Both the position numbers and the translations under genes were made by a program. A DNA stretch of 36,306 nucleotides, taken from positions 1 through 36,306 of the forward strand of contig JAVERC010000036.1 of the NCBI GenBank assembly GCA_034007295.1, given 5' to 3'. Below, in pieces: positions 1 to 8,022 of this stretch. Positions within the stretch are counted from its first letter, which is position 1, and each line of letters starts with the position of its first letter. Under the pieces are notes generated by a model, which did not search any database, was not told the origin of the DNA, and saw only the letters and a program-made list of their open reading frames with translations. The DNA comes from JACKCP01 sp034007295 (GTDB lineage: Bacteria > Desulfobacterota > Desulfobacteria > Desulfobacterales > JACKCP01).

Positions 1-814
1 CATTAATTTTTTCATATGGAAGATTGTTTTTACTTACAATATTTTCAATTTCTTTTTTTACTTCACTTTCTGTAAATCCGCACATGTCATTGAATTTTGG
101 AAGAAAATATATACTTTCAGCAACATTATAACCGTTTGTAATATCACTTAAAACAACTGGTGAAACACCTGTAATAAAAACCCTGTCAAACATGTTTTGA
201 GAAGTTGATGCCTTTACTGCCTTAAAAAGAGTTCTTAAAATTCCCTCTTCATTTACAATTTTTTCATATTCCTGTTTTTTATCTGCAGAAGACATCATTA
301 TTGTGTTTGCGAAGTTGTCGTATTCGTCTATTAAAAGATAAACAGGGTGGCCAAATGTGATTGCAGCACTTAAAAGAGAATTGATTGAGGAGATTGCATT
401 ATTGGGATTAATTTTGATGCTGCTGAAATCAAATCCGTGAATTTTGTAGTAACTTATAAAAAATTCTATACTGCTGTTTATGTTGTCAAATAAAGACTGT
501 TTTATATTTTTAAAATCACCTGTTGCATCAACAGAGGAAAAATCCCACCTCAAAATAAAATAAGAATTTCTGTATGGAGTAGGGTTTTTCCCAATTTCTA
601 AATGTCCGAATATTTTTTGAAAATCATCCTTTTTTGCAACATCATAATAATTTTCAAGCATTGAAAGCAAAAGACTTTTCCCAAAACGCCTTGGCCTTAT
701 AAAAAGCTGTGATTGTGAATTTTCAAGCAAAGGTATTTTATCTGTTCTGTCGCAGTAAAAATAATTGTTTTCAATAATTTTTTTAAAATCTGATATTCCG
801 TATGGATATTTCAT
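1..814 (-). CDS. AAA-ATPase-like protein, partial (C-terminus off window)
   Basis: Translating the minus strand from the ATG at 814 gives 271 open codons that run off the left edge, so the C-terminus is missing. The start MKYPYGISDFKKII, the early YFYCDRTDKI, the Walker A-like FIRPRRFGKSLLLSML (about residues 38-53) and the Walker B-like VYLLIDEYDNF are the hallmarks of the AAA-ATPase_like family (PF09820). Members of this family normally carry a C-terminal PD-(D/E)XK nuclease-like domain (PF08011), which would lie outside the window. An AGAGGA ribosome binding site precedes the ATG. Such genes are often multicopy in anaerobic bacteria and their function is unproven; a nucleic-acid or defence-related role is inference. 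It shows no functional link to the next gene, which is divergent. Confidence 0.88.
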   Translation of the reverse strand, partial: MKYPYGISDFKKIIENNYFYCDRTDKIPLLENSQSQLFIRPRRFGKSLLLSMLENYYDVAKKDDFQKIFGHLEIGKNPTPYRNSYFILRWDFSSVDATGDFKNIKQSLFDNINSSIEFFISYYKIHGFDFSSIKINPNNAISSINSLLSAAITFGHPVYLLIDEYDNFANTIMMSSADKKQEYEKIVNEEGILRTLFKAVKASTSQNMFDRVFITGVSPVVLSDITNGYNVAESIYFLPKFNDMCGFTESEVKKEIENIVSKNNLPYEKIN

Positions 815-1496
815 TTTATCCTCTTTTATTTTATGTTTTTTATTGAATTTATATCAGCAAGATATCTTAACTTCAATATTGAAGTATTTATTAAAAAATC
901 AGCAGATTAATCTAGATTGCTAAAAATGATGGATGGTTTGTATGTTTTTTACTATGGTTTAAAGGCTTTTTAAATGAGGCCTAAAAAAACAAAGCATATC
1001 TAGTTGCTGAACGAAAACGGCCTTTTTTGTCCATTTGGGCGTCAGATAAAAAATTTAATCCTCAAAATACTATATGTATTCCTGCGGTTAAATTTTTTAT
1101 CTTCCTTGAACTGAACAAAAAATTCTCATTTTCGGCCAATCACTATCTAAAATAAATAAAATACAATAAATGGAAATGAAAAAGTCTTGAGATTTATTTT
1201 TTAATGTATGGAATTATTGCATAAATAAATTTTATTGCAAACTTAGATACTAAATTTTGTAAATCAAAAATTCAGTATTTGGATGAACTGTGTTTATTTG
1301 TCCGTTAAAGCTGTAAACAAGTTATGGCAAACGTGAATATTCGTGAAAAGCTTGGATAAAGTATGTTTTTTTTAAAAAAAATCCAAAAAAATCATTTATA
1401 TTAAGAAATAGGCTGGAAATCAGAGCATTTCGCTGGTATACAAAATAAAGTTAAATCAATATTAACCTTCCAGGCATTTTACCGGAGGAAAATTAA
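815..1496. other. Divergent intergenic region with a palindromic repeat
   Basis: This gap of about 680 bp separates the AAA-ATPase-like gene (leftward) from the neuD-like gene (rightward). It holds a palindromic repeat element at 1006-1140, described separately. The rest is very AT-rich. A GGAGGA ribosome binding site ends shortly before the ATG at 1497. I see no convincing ORF, tRNA or clear promoter consensus in 1146-1490. Confidence 0.6.
1006..1140 (+). repeat. Palindromic intergenic repeat, copy 1
   Basis: This element of about 135 bp begins GCTGAACGAAAACGGCC and ends TTTTCGGCCAAT. Inside are perfect 15-bp inverted arms, 1044-1058 (AGATAAAAAATTTAA) and 1088-1102. The outer ends are imperfect inverted repeats of each other (CGAAAA and a TTTTTTGT core). 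A near-identical inverted copy lies at 12767-12901, with about seven differences by eye and no gaps. Weaker copies lie at 11409-11539 and 19053-19188. It has no coding capacity, so it resembles a MITE or REP-like element. Confidence 0.85.
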
Positions 1497-2126
1497 ATGA
1501 AAAAGACAATTTATCTTGTTGGAGGCGGGGGGCATTGCGTTTCTGCAATAGACATAATTGAACAGGAAGATAAGTATAAAATTGGAGGAATAATTGATGT
1601 TCCCGAAAGAGTAGGAGAAAAAGTACTTGGCTATGAAATTATAGGAGATGATTCAGAAATAAAAAAATATGCAAGAACTGACAATTATTTTCTGATTACA
1701 ATGGGTCAGATAAAAACTTCAAAAAAAAGAAGACAGCTTGCTGAAATGATATCTGCATTTGGAGGACGGCTTGCAACTGTTATTTCTCCTATTGCATATG
1801 TTTCAAAGCATTCAAGAGTCGGGGCTGGAACAATTGTTGGACATACAGCAACTATTTCAGCAGGAGTAAGTATTGGAATGAATTGCATAATAAATACAAA
1901 AGCTGTTATTGAGCACAATGTAAAGCTTGGGGATTATTGCCATATTTCTACTGCAGCTGTTCTTAATGGTGAATCAAAACTTGAAAACGGAGTTTTTCTT
2001 GGAAGCAATGCAATGGTCAAGCATGATGTGAGAATCGGAGAAGGAAGTGTTGTAGGAGCCGGCGTAAGTGTATTTAAGGATTTGCCTGCAAAATCATATT
2101 TAAAATGCACAGTCTGTGCCCATTAA
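1497..2126 (+). CDS. NeuD/PglD-family sugar O/N-acetyltransferase
   Basis: The 209-residue protein has the PglD-type N-terminal Rossmann-like domain (KTIYLVGGGGHCVSAIDIIE) followed by a left-handed beta-helix of hexapeptide repeats from about residue 95. The catalytic-type histidine is in the AVIEHNVKLGDYCHIS segment, and the end is the usual VGAGVSVFKDLPAKSYLKC. Members acetylate sialic acids (NeuD) or the 4-amino group of UDP-amino sugars (PglD, LegH) using acetyl-CoA. The length fits the family. GGAGGAAAATTAA precedes the ATG. It stands alone, followed by a terminator, but a nonulosonic acid locus lies about 21 kb downstream, so it could supply a LegH-like or O-acetylation step for that pathway. 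The exact substrate cannot be read from sequence. Confidence 0.85.
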   Translation: MKKTIYLVGGGGHCVSAIDIIEQEDKYKIGGIIDVPERVGEKVLGYEIIGDDSEIKKYARTDNYFLITMGQIKTSKKRRQLAEMISAFGGRLATVISPIAYVSKHSRVGAGTIVGHTATISAGVSIGMNCIINTKAVIEHNVKLGDYCHISTAAVLNGESKLENGVFLGSNAMVKHDVRIGEGSVVGAGVSVFKDLPAKSYLKCTVCAH

Positions 2127-2142
2127 AAAACTTAAATTTTTC

Positions 2143-2184
2143 AAAAAAAGAGCTTAGCTGATAAAAACAGAAAGCTCTTTTTTT
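2143..2184. terminator. Bidirectional rho-independent terminator
   Basis: AAAAAAAGAGCTT (2143-2155) pairs with AAGCTCTTTTTTT (2172-2184). The hairpin has an A run on one side and a T run on the other. It lies between two convergent genes and could stop both the neuD-like transcript and the hydrolase transcript. Confidence 0.8.
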
Positions 2185-2190
2185 GTGAGT

Positions 2191-3069
2191 TTAACTTAAA
2201 ATGGAATTAAGAAATTTATCAATTCCTTCATAAACTTTATTTTTAATTTTTCCCCTTACAATTCCGTGTTTATTGAAATCAATTTCCTGGTATTGCTTAT
2301 ATTTGTTTTTTATTTTTGCAAATATTTTTCTTCCGCTTTTTCCATCAACTTTGGGATCATCTTTTGCCTGAATTATAAGTGAAGGTATGGAAAGCATGGG
2401 AAGAGATTTGTAAACTTTTTTCATTAATGCTCTTACTTCCTTAATGGAAGATACTGGACAGCTTGTATAATTTATATGGGGATTGTCAGGATGATTTGTT
2501 ACATAAATTTTTTTAAATTTATTTATTCCTTTTTTTTGGGCCAGTAAGTTCCAGTAATTGACAATTTCAGTAAAATGAAAAGAAAAACCCTTGAATTTAA
2601 GAGGAGCACTAATTGAAATAACAGCTTCAAATTTTTCAGGTTTGGTTAAAGCCTGATGAAGTGCAATTCCGCCACCTGTTGAAAAACCTGCAATAATTAT
2701 TTTGTCGCAAATATTTTTTATAACTTCATAGCCTTTATCAACAGATTCTATCCAGTCGCTGTATTTTTTTGATGACAGATCTTTTGGCGATGTTCCATGT
2801 CCTGCAAGCCTTGGAGCATAAACGCTGTATCCTTTTGAATGAAAAATTTCCCCAATTTCCCTTACTTCTTCGGGTGCTGCCATTAATCCATGAATAAGTA
2901 AAATTCCTGTATTGGATAATTTATTTTTTAAAAGAAATGGTTTTCCAATTTTTTTTGGTTTTGACTGATTTATCTTAAAAAAAGCATTGTAGTCTTTTTT
3001 GAAAAGAAGAACTTCTTTTTTTATAAGTTCTTTATAATCTGAAATTTTTTTAAAACTTGTCTGGTTCAT
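2191..3069 (-). CDS. Alpha/beta hydrolase (carboxylesterase/lysophospholipase-like)
   Basis: A 292-residue protein with the alpha/beta-hydrolase fold of esterases and monoacylglycerol lipases. Visible motifs are the oxyanion-hole strand GILLIHGLMAAPEEV (about residues 54-68), the nucleophile elbow AGFSTGGG with the catalytic Ser, a putative acid in LIIQAKDDPKVDG, and a late His in NKHGIVRG. The APRLAGHGTSP segment is also family-typical. There is no signal peptide, so it is probably cytoplasmic. The N-terminal 50 residues are lysine-rich and not part of the fold. It lies 22 bp downstream of the PAQR-like membrane protein on the same strand and is probably cotranscribed. Substrate unknown; a short-chain ester or lysolipid is the family-level expectation. 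Confidence 0.82.
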   Translation of the reverse strand: MNQTSFKKISDYKELIKKEVLLFKKDYNAFFKINQSKPKKIGKPFLLKNKLSNTGILLIHGLMAAPEEVREIGEIFHSKGYSVYAPRLAGHGTSPKDLSSKKYSDWIESVDKGYEVIKNICDKIIIAGFSTGGGIALHQALTKPEKFEAVISISAPLKFKGFSFHFTEIVNYWNLLAQKKGINKFKKIYVTNHPDNPHINYTSCPVSSIKEVRALMKKVYKSLPMLSIPSLIIQAKDDPKVDGKSGRKIFAKIKNKYKQYQEIDFNKHGIVRGKIKNKVYEGIDKFLNSILS

Positions 3070-3091
3070 TTTTGTATCTTTTAATATGTGA

Positions 3092-3751
3092 TTAATTTAT
3101 GAGTGGATTGAAATTGTTAAAAAGGCTGTAAATCATGGAGTAGTGAAATACTCCTCCAATAAGAACCATTACATGGAAAAGTTCGTGAAATCCAAAAAAG
3201 CCCGGAGCAAAATCAGGTTTTTTAAAGGCATAAATTATTCCGCCTGCTGTAAATGCAGCAGCTCCTGAAAATAAAAGATTTTGCTGAACTTGACTCATGT
3301 TTGCAAGAATCTGATTTATTGGAAAAATTGCAGACCATCCCATTGCAAGATATACAAAAGCATAAAACACCCTTGGAGCCCTTGGGAAAAAAAGCTGGGA
3401 AATTACTCCAAAACCTACAAGTCCCCACTGCAAAAAAATCATTGACCATTTCCAGGTGCCTTCAAGGCAAAAATAACATACAGGCGTGTAAGTTCCTGCA
3501 ATCATGAAAAAAATTGCAAGTCTGTCCATTTTTCTCCAGAAAGACAGTTCATTTTCCTGTTTTTTAAAGGCATGATAAAGCGAGCTTGCCAAAAAAAGAA
3601 ATATAACAGAGATGCTGTAAGTCATGCATGCCACAAGTGCTGAAGCATTTGAGCCGGCTTTTTGTGCAAGAAAAACTGAGCCGGCAGCAGCTGCAACCAC
3701 ACCTGCAAGATGTGAATAAAAATTAAATACTTCGGTTGATTTCAAGGCCAT
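3092..3751 (-). CDS. Hemolysin III / PAQR-family membrane protein
   Basis: The 219-residue polytopic protein has about seven hydrophobic segments. It shows the family's metal-site motifs: SSLYHAF (about residues 56-62), DRLAIFFMIAGTYTP (about 76-90) and the C-terminal FHELFHVMVLIGGVFHY, whose histidines, with the SSLYH histidine, make up the conserved zinc ligands of the adiponectin-receptor/hemolysin III superfamily. The length is normal for bacterial YqfA/Hly-III proteins. In bacteria the role is uncertain: membrane-fluidity sensing or ceramidase-like hydrolysis has been proposed for the superfamily, and 'hemolysin' is a historical name. It is the first gene of a two-gene unit with the hydrolase at 2191-3069. 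Confidence 0.88.
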   Translation of the reverse strand: MALKSTEVFNFYSHLAGVVAAAAGSVFLAQKAGSNASALVACMTYSISVIFLFLASSLYHAFKKQENELSFWRKMDRLAIFFMIAGTYTPVCYFCLEGTWKWSMIFLQWGLVGFGVISQLFFPRAPRVFYAFVYLAMGWSAIFPINQILANMSQVQQNLLFSGAAAFTAGGIIYAFKKPDFAPGFFGFHELFHVMVLIGGVFHYSMIYSLFNNFNPLIN

Positions 3752-4157
3752 GTTTTTTTCCTTTTAAAAATTTATCTTGAAAATATTTTAGTATTCTGAA
3801 GTTAAAATTCAGGTTTTAATTTGTTTCCAATATTAATTGATAAATTAACCAGCACTTAAAATACAGAACTTAATTGGATGTTACATTTATTTTACAAAAC
3901 CATGATTTTTGAGATTGGAGTTTTTTACACGGATAAAATTAAAAAATTTTTTTAAACCTAAATTGAGCGTTTCATATTTTTAAATTAATAAATTTTCAAT
4001 GATTTAAGCTTATTACATTTAAAAACATGAAACCATGCAGGCTTTCCAATTTATCCGCATCTTATGGGTTAAATTATATCAGGCATAGCAAAAGTATGGC
4101 CTGATACAATTTGACGTTAAAGCAGCAAATTTGAAAATCGCTCAATTTAGGTTTATT
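3752..4157. other. Intergenic region dominated by an inverted-repeat element
   Basis: This is about 400 bp between the start of the PAQR gene and the 3' end of the chemoreceptor gene, both on the minus strand. Most of it is an inverted-repeat element (3953-4155, described separately), with an outer flank from about 3895. A small imperfect hairpin of TATCAGGC / GCCTGATA type lies at about 4077-4108. No ORF is supported. Confidence 0.55.
3953..4155. repeat. Inverted-repeat intergenic element
   Basis: Perfect 17-bp inverted arms, TAAACCTAAATTGAGCG at 3953-3969 and its complement at 4139-4155, bracket about 170 bp of non-coding DNA. The right arm ends 2 bp from the stop codon of the chemoreceptor gene. 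A 32-bp stretch at 4123-4154 recurs at 19119-19150 with one mismatch, inside palindromic repeat copy 4. The element is therefore a dispersed, modular repeat rather than a gene-specific terminator. Confidence 0.75.
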
Positions 4158-6116
4158 TTAAATTTTAAACTGAGCTACAATTTTACTTAAATTTTCAGCA
4201 AGACCTGCAAGTTCACGGGAACTTTTTCTGACAACAAGGCTTCCCTTATCAAGCTTGGAATTTATGTCTGTAACTTCTTCAATTTCTTTTGTAATTTCAG
4301 TAGCTGCTTTGGAATTGTGCATTACTTTTTCAGAAACATTGGAAATTTTTATTGAAGTTTTGTTTACGCTTTCTGCTATTTCTTTTGTTGTAACAGACTG
4401 CTCTTCTATGGCAGCAGAAATTGAAGTTACAAATGAGTCTATATCTTTTATTGTTGAACCAATTTCATTTATATCTGAAACCGTAATATTGGTTGAATCC
4501 TGAATGTTTTTTATTTTTTCTGCAATATCAGCTGTTGCCTTTGCAGTCTGGGATGCAAGTTCCTTTATTTCTCCGGCAACAACTGCAAAACCTTTTCCTG
4601 CCTCTCCGGCACGTGCTGCTTCTATGGTTGCATTAAGTGCAAGAAGATTTGTCTGCTCTGAAATATCTTTTATAACTACAGTAACTGCACCAATTGCTTT
4701 TGCTGCTTCGCCAAGAAGATTTATTCTATGGGATGCAGACATTGTTTTTTCAACTGCATCTTTTGTAATATTTCCAGTTTTTTCTGTATTTTCAGCAATT
4801 TCTTCTATGGTAGATGTCATTTGTTCAGCTCCGGCAGCAACTGAAGCCATACTTTCTGAGCTTTCTTCAAGATCTTTTGAGACAATTTTTATATTTTCAT
4901 TCATATTAACTGATTTTTCAGATACTTCACCTGATTTTTGTGAAACATTTTTTATATCATTGCTCATATTATTTGAAATATCATTAAGGCTTGAAGAATC
5001 TTTTGACAATTTTTCAACCAGTTCCCTTAAACTGTCAATTTTGAACATATCCCTTAATTTTTCACCCATACCGTTTAAAGATGATACAAGATCGCCAAGC
5101 TCATCATTTCTTTTAAGTTCAACACTTGCCTTTAAATTTCCGGAAGCTATTTCTTTTGCAAATGAAAGAGCAAGATTAACAGGCTTTAAAATAATGAATT
5201 TAGTTAAAAGAATAATTGCAATAGAAAGTGCTGTTATTGTTGTTAGTGCAATAATTATGTTTAATTTTTGAAGTTTTTTCGATGATTCAAATATTTCATC
5301 GGGTGAAACTCTTGAGATTACAAGCCAGTCAGTCAGTTCTGAATTTTTAAAAACTGAAATAGTCGGAACTTTTCCCCAGTCATATTCCATGTATCCTGAT
5401 TTTTCACTGATCATTTTTTTACCCCAGTCATAACCTGAAAGACTTGCTTTAAGTACAAGTTTTTTGTCTGGATGGTAAATTGCTGTTCCATCGCTTTTGC
5501 ATATAAAAATATAGCCTGTTTTACCTATTTTTATATTATTCAAATGATCTGTAAATCCGTCAATTTTTACGGTTCCGCCTAAAACCCCCAAAATTTTTCC
5601 ATTATTTTCAAGTGGAGCTGTAATTGTAAAAACAACGCTTCCAGACTGTCTGCTTATTATTGCATCTGAGAAAACTGTTTTTCCGGTCATGGCTTCTTTA
5701 AAGTAAGGTCTGTCTGAAATATTTATTGATGCTGTAGATGAATTTCCAAGTGAAGATGCTTTTATTTTTCCGTCTTTGCCTGCAATAAAAAGAGCTTCAA
5801 AGTCATTGTGCTTTGAATTGAAAATTTTAAGCCTTTTATTTGCTGTTTCAATAATTTCATTTTCAGCTTTTGATTCATCAATACAATTAATAAATGTTCT
5901 TATTTCAGACATTGTTGAAATTGCTGCGTGCTGTTTCATAAGCCATGCATTTAAGCTTTGGACAACATTTTCAACTGTTTGAACCATATTGTTTTTTGTT
6001 ATCTGGTAAATTGAATTTTTTGCATATCTGCTTGAAATAACAATGGTAATTCCCATGCCAAGGACAATTAGACAAAGCACTGGCAAAAGCAGTCTTTCTC
6101 TTAACCTTAATTTCAT
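4158..6116 (-). CDS. Methyl-accepting chemotaxis protein with Cache sensor domain
   Basis: The start at 6116 (MKLRLRERLLL) is chosen because AGGAGG at 6131-6126 lies 9 nt upstream, giving 652 residues; a longer reading to 6143 is unsupported. The order is an N-terminal TM helix (about residues 8-30), a periplasmic Cache-type sensor with FIAGKDGKI, DRPYFKEAMTGKTVF and GKTGYIFICKSDGTAIYHP, a second TM helix (about 284-308), HAMP, and a cytoplasmic signalling domain with the hairpin-tip signature EQTNLLALNATIEAARAGEA, which contacts CheA/CheW. No CheR-docking pentapeptide is evident at the C-terminus. It would sense a small ligand at the membrane; Cache domains often bind amino acids or carboxylates, but the ligand is unknown. 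Confidence 0.93.
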   Translation of the reverse strand: MKLRLRERLLLPVLCLIVLGMGITIVISSRYAKNSIYQITKNNMVQTVENVVQSLNAWLMKQHAAISTMSEIRTFINCIDESKAENEIIETANKRLKIFNSKHNDFEALFIAGKDGKIKASSLGNSSTASINISDRPYFKEAMTGKTVFSDAIISRQSGSVVFTITAPLENNGKILGVLGGTVKIDGFTDHLNNIKIGKTGYIFICKSDGTAIYHPDKKLVLKASLSGYDWGKKMISEKSGYMEYDWGKVPTISVFKNSELTDWLVISRVSPDEIFESSKKLQKLNIIIALTTITALSIAIILLTKFIILKPVNLALSFAKEIASGNLKASVELKRNDELGDLVSSLNGMGEKLRDMFKIDSLRELVEKLSKDSSSLNDISNNMSNDIKNVSQKSGEVSEKSVNMNENIKIVSKDLEESSESMASVAAGAEQMTSTIEEIAENTEKTGNITKDAVEKTMSASHRINLLGEAAKAIGAVTVVIKDISEQTNLLALNATIEAARAGEAGKGFAVVAGEIKELASQTAKATADIAEKIKNIQDSTNITVSDINEIGSTIKDIDSFVTSISAAIEEQSVTTKEIAESVNKTSIKISNVSEKVMHNSKAATEITKEIEEVTDINSKLDKGSLVVRKSSRELAGLAENLSKIVAQFKI

Positions 6117-6299
6117 AAACTTACCCCTCCTGTAAAAAATCAAAAAAAACGATGTTTAAGTGAGCTAAGTCAGTTATTAATATACTTAACTTGTTTTTGT
6201 AAAGTAAAGTTAACTTGAATTTTATATTAACCTGATTAAACAGTGTTTTTTGAGTTTGTCTTGATTTTTTTATAAGGATAGTAGTTTTAAATAAAGAAT

Positions 6300-6325
6300 A
6301 GCTCAATATAATAAGATATTGAGCT
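6300..6325 (-). terminator. Hairpin terminator downstream of the sigma-54 activator
   Basis: A perfect 10-bp stem, AGCTCAATAT (6300-6309) and ATATTGAGCT (6316-6325), with a 6-nt loop lies 37 bp past the stop codon of the activator gene. On the minus strand it is followed by an interrupted T-rich stretch (ATTCTTTATTT). It therefore probably ends that transcript ahead of the chemoreceptor gene. The T run is weak. Confidence 0.55.
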
Positions 6326-6362
6326 TAAAAAGTTATGTGAAATTAAAAATTAAGGCTGGATT

Positions 6363-7880
6363 TTATCTGTAGTCCTTGTAATTTACTCCGTAAAGTTTTG
6401 CCTTGTATGAAAATTTTCTTACAGTTGTTTTTAGAAGTTCGGCTGCCTTTGTAACATTTCCTTTGCTGTTTTTAAGGGAGTCAATTATCATTTCACGCTC
6501 AACAGTTTCAACAGCTTCTTCAAGTGATGCAGAGGGAAGAGTGTCAGTAGAATCTCCCATTTGTATTGTCGGCGGAAGATGGTAGGTGTGAATTACGCCT
6601 TCTTCGCTTAAAAGAACTGCTCTTTCAATGCAGTTTTCAAGCTCTCTTACGTTTCCAGGCCAGTGGTATGCCATGAGCATGTCAATTGCAGGTGTTGAAA
6701 GCCTTTTGATTTCCTTGTTGTTTTCCTTTGAATATTTTATAAGAAAATGATCTGCAAGAAGCAAAATATCTGTTTTTCTGTCTCTTAATGGAGGAAGAAA
6801 AATTGGAAAAACATTTAATCTGTAATAAAGGTCTCCTCTGAATTCAGCTTTTTCTACTGCGTCTTCAAGATTTCTGTTTGTTGCTGCAATTACCCTTACA
6901 TCCACATTTATAGTTTTGTTGCCTCCAACTCTTTCAAAGCTTTTTTCCTGTAAAACCCTTAAAAGTCTTACCTGAACTGAAGGATCAACAGATCCCATTT
7001 CATCAAGAAAAATTGTACCTTTATCTGCAAGTTCAAATTTTCCTTTTTTCTGATTTATTGCACCTGTAAAAGATCCTTTTTCATGGCCGAAAAGTTCGCT
7101 TTCAATGAGATTTGGAGGAAGTGCAGAACAGTTTATTTTTATAAAAGGCTTTTCAGCTCTGGGGCTGTTATAGTGGATAGAGTTTGCAACAAGTTCTTTT
7201 CCTGTACCGCTTTCGCCTCTGATTAAAACTGTTGCATTGCTTCCTGAAACCTGGGAAATCATTTTATAGACTTCCCTCATTTTATTGGAATTTCCAATTA
7301 TCTGTGAAAAGCTGTATTTATCTTCAAGTTCTCCCTGAAGCCTTAAGTTCTCAAGTTTGAGTTTTTCTTTTTCAGATCTTATTCTTTCAAGGTTTATAAC
7401 CTGTCTTGCAATCATTGCAGCAACTACTGAAAGAAAAAAAATGCCTTCGTCCAGCTTATATTCAGGAGAGTAGGGCTTATCAATACTTAAGGCTCCTATA
7501 ACTATTTCCTGATTTTTTACTGGTACACAGAAAAATGAAACTTCAGATTCATTTTGCCTTGCCTGGGTTCTGTTTAAAAATTTTTGTTCCTGGCTGATTT
7601 TTGGGATGGCAATTGGTTCGCCTGATTCAATTACAGAGCCTGTTATCCCTTCACCAAGAAAATATTTGCCTTTTTCCATTGCAGTTTTGGAAAGGCCGTG
7701 GGCTACTTCAATTTCAATTTCCCTTTTGGACTTATTTAAAATTGTTACAGTTCCCCTGACCATTCCTTTTTTTTCAGCAAGAATTGCCATTACTTCATAA
7801 AGGGATTTTTTAAGGTCTGTGTACTTGTTAAGTGTCTGGGAAATATCGTATAAAATTTCAAGCTCTTGTGTCACAGGCAT
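6363..7880 (-). CDS. NifA-like sigma-54-dependent transcriptional activator (GAF-AAA+-HTH)
   Basis: The 505-residue protein has an N-terminal GAF sensor domain (about residues 20-165), a sigma-54 interaction AAA+ domain (about 195-430) and a Fis-type HTH at the end (about 465-500, GNVTKAAELLKTTVRKFSYK). The AAA+ domain shows Walker A GESGTGKE, the sigma-54-contact loop as GSFTGA instead of the common GAFTGA, Walker B GTIFLDEMG and the arginine-finger region FRGDLYYRLNVFPIFLPPLRDR. The layout is that of the NifA/NorR/FhlA group. The Cys-rich linker of oxygen-sensitive NifA is absent. It is divergent from ychF, with 142 bp between them. Its position beside glutamate synthase genes hints at nitrogen control, but I found no clean sigma-54 promoter nearby. 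Confidence 0.9.
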   Translation of the reverse strand: MPVTQELEILYDISQTLNKYTDLKKSLYEVMAILAEKKGMVRGTVTILNKSKREIEIEVAHGLSKTAMEKGKYFLGEGITGSVIESGEPIAIPKISQEQKFLNRTQARQNESEVSFFCVPVKNQEIVIGALSIDKPYSPEYKLDEGIFFLSVVAAMIARQVINLERIRSEKEKLKLENLRLQGELEDKYSFSQIIGNSNKMREVYKMISQVSGSNATVLIRGESGTGKELVANSIHYNSPRAEKPFIKINCSALPPNLIESELFGHEKGSFTGAINQKKGKFELADKGTIFLDEMGSVDPSVQVRLLRVLQEKSFERVGGNKTINVDVRVIAATNRNLEDAVEKAEFRGDLYYRLNVFPIFLPPLRDRKTDILLLADHFLIKYSKENNKEIKRLSTPAIDMLMAYHWPGNVRELENCIERAVLLSEEGVIHTYHLPPTIQMGDSTDTLPSASLEEAVETVEREMIIDSLKNSKGNVTKAAELLKTTVRKFSYKAKLYGVNYKDYR

Positions 7881-8022
7881 TTTTTCTCCATAAAAGTGTT
7901 ACAATTTTGTTAGTTTATAGAAGATTTATTTTTTCATGGCAAATATTTTATAAATTTTTTATTATTCAAAGTTTGTAAAAATTATAATTTTTAAAATAAG
8001 AATACAGGAGATTTTTTTTATA

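Noticed and set aside
4077..4108. TATCAGGC/GCCTGATA hairpin as a terminator
   Set aside because: The stem is interrupted, no T run follows on either strand, and it is internal to a repeat element, so it is better explained as part of that repeat.
4504..5271. 255-residue open frame on the plus strand opposite the chemoreceptor gene
   Set aside because: It is a shadow of the strongly supported chemoreceptor on the other strand, with a low-complexity Ser/Phe/Ala composition and no ribosome binding site or family motif.
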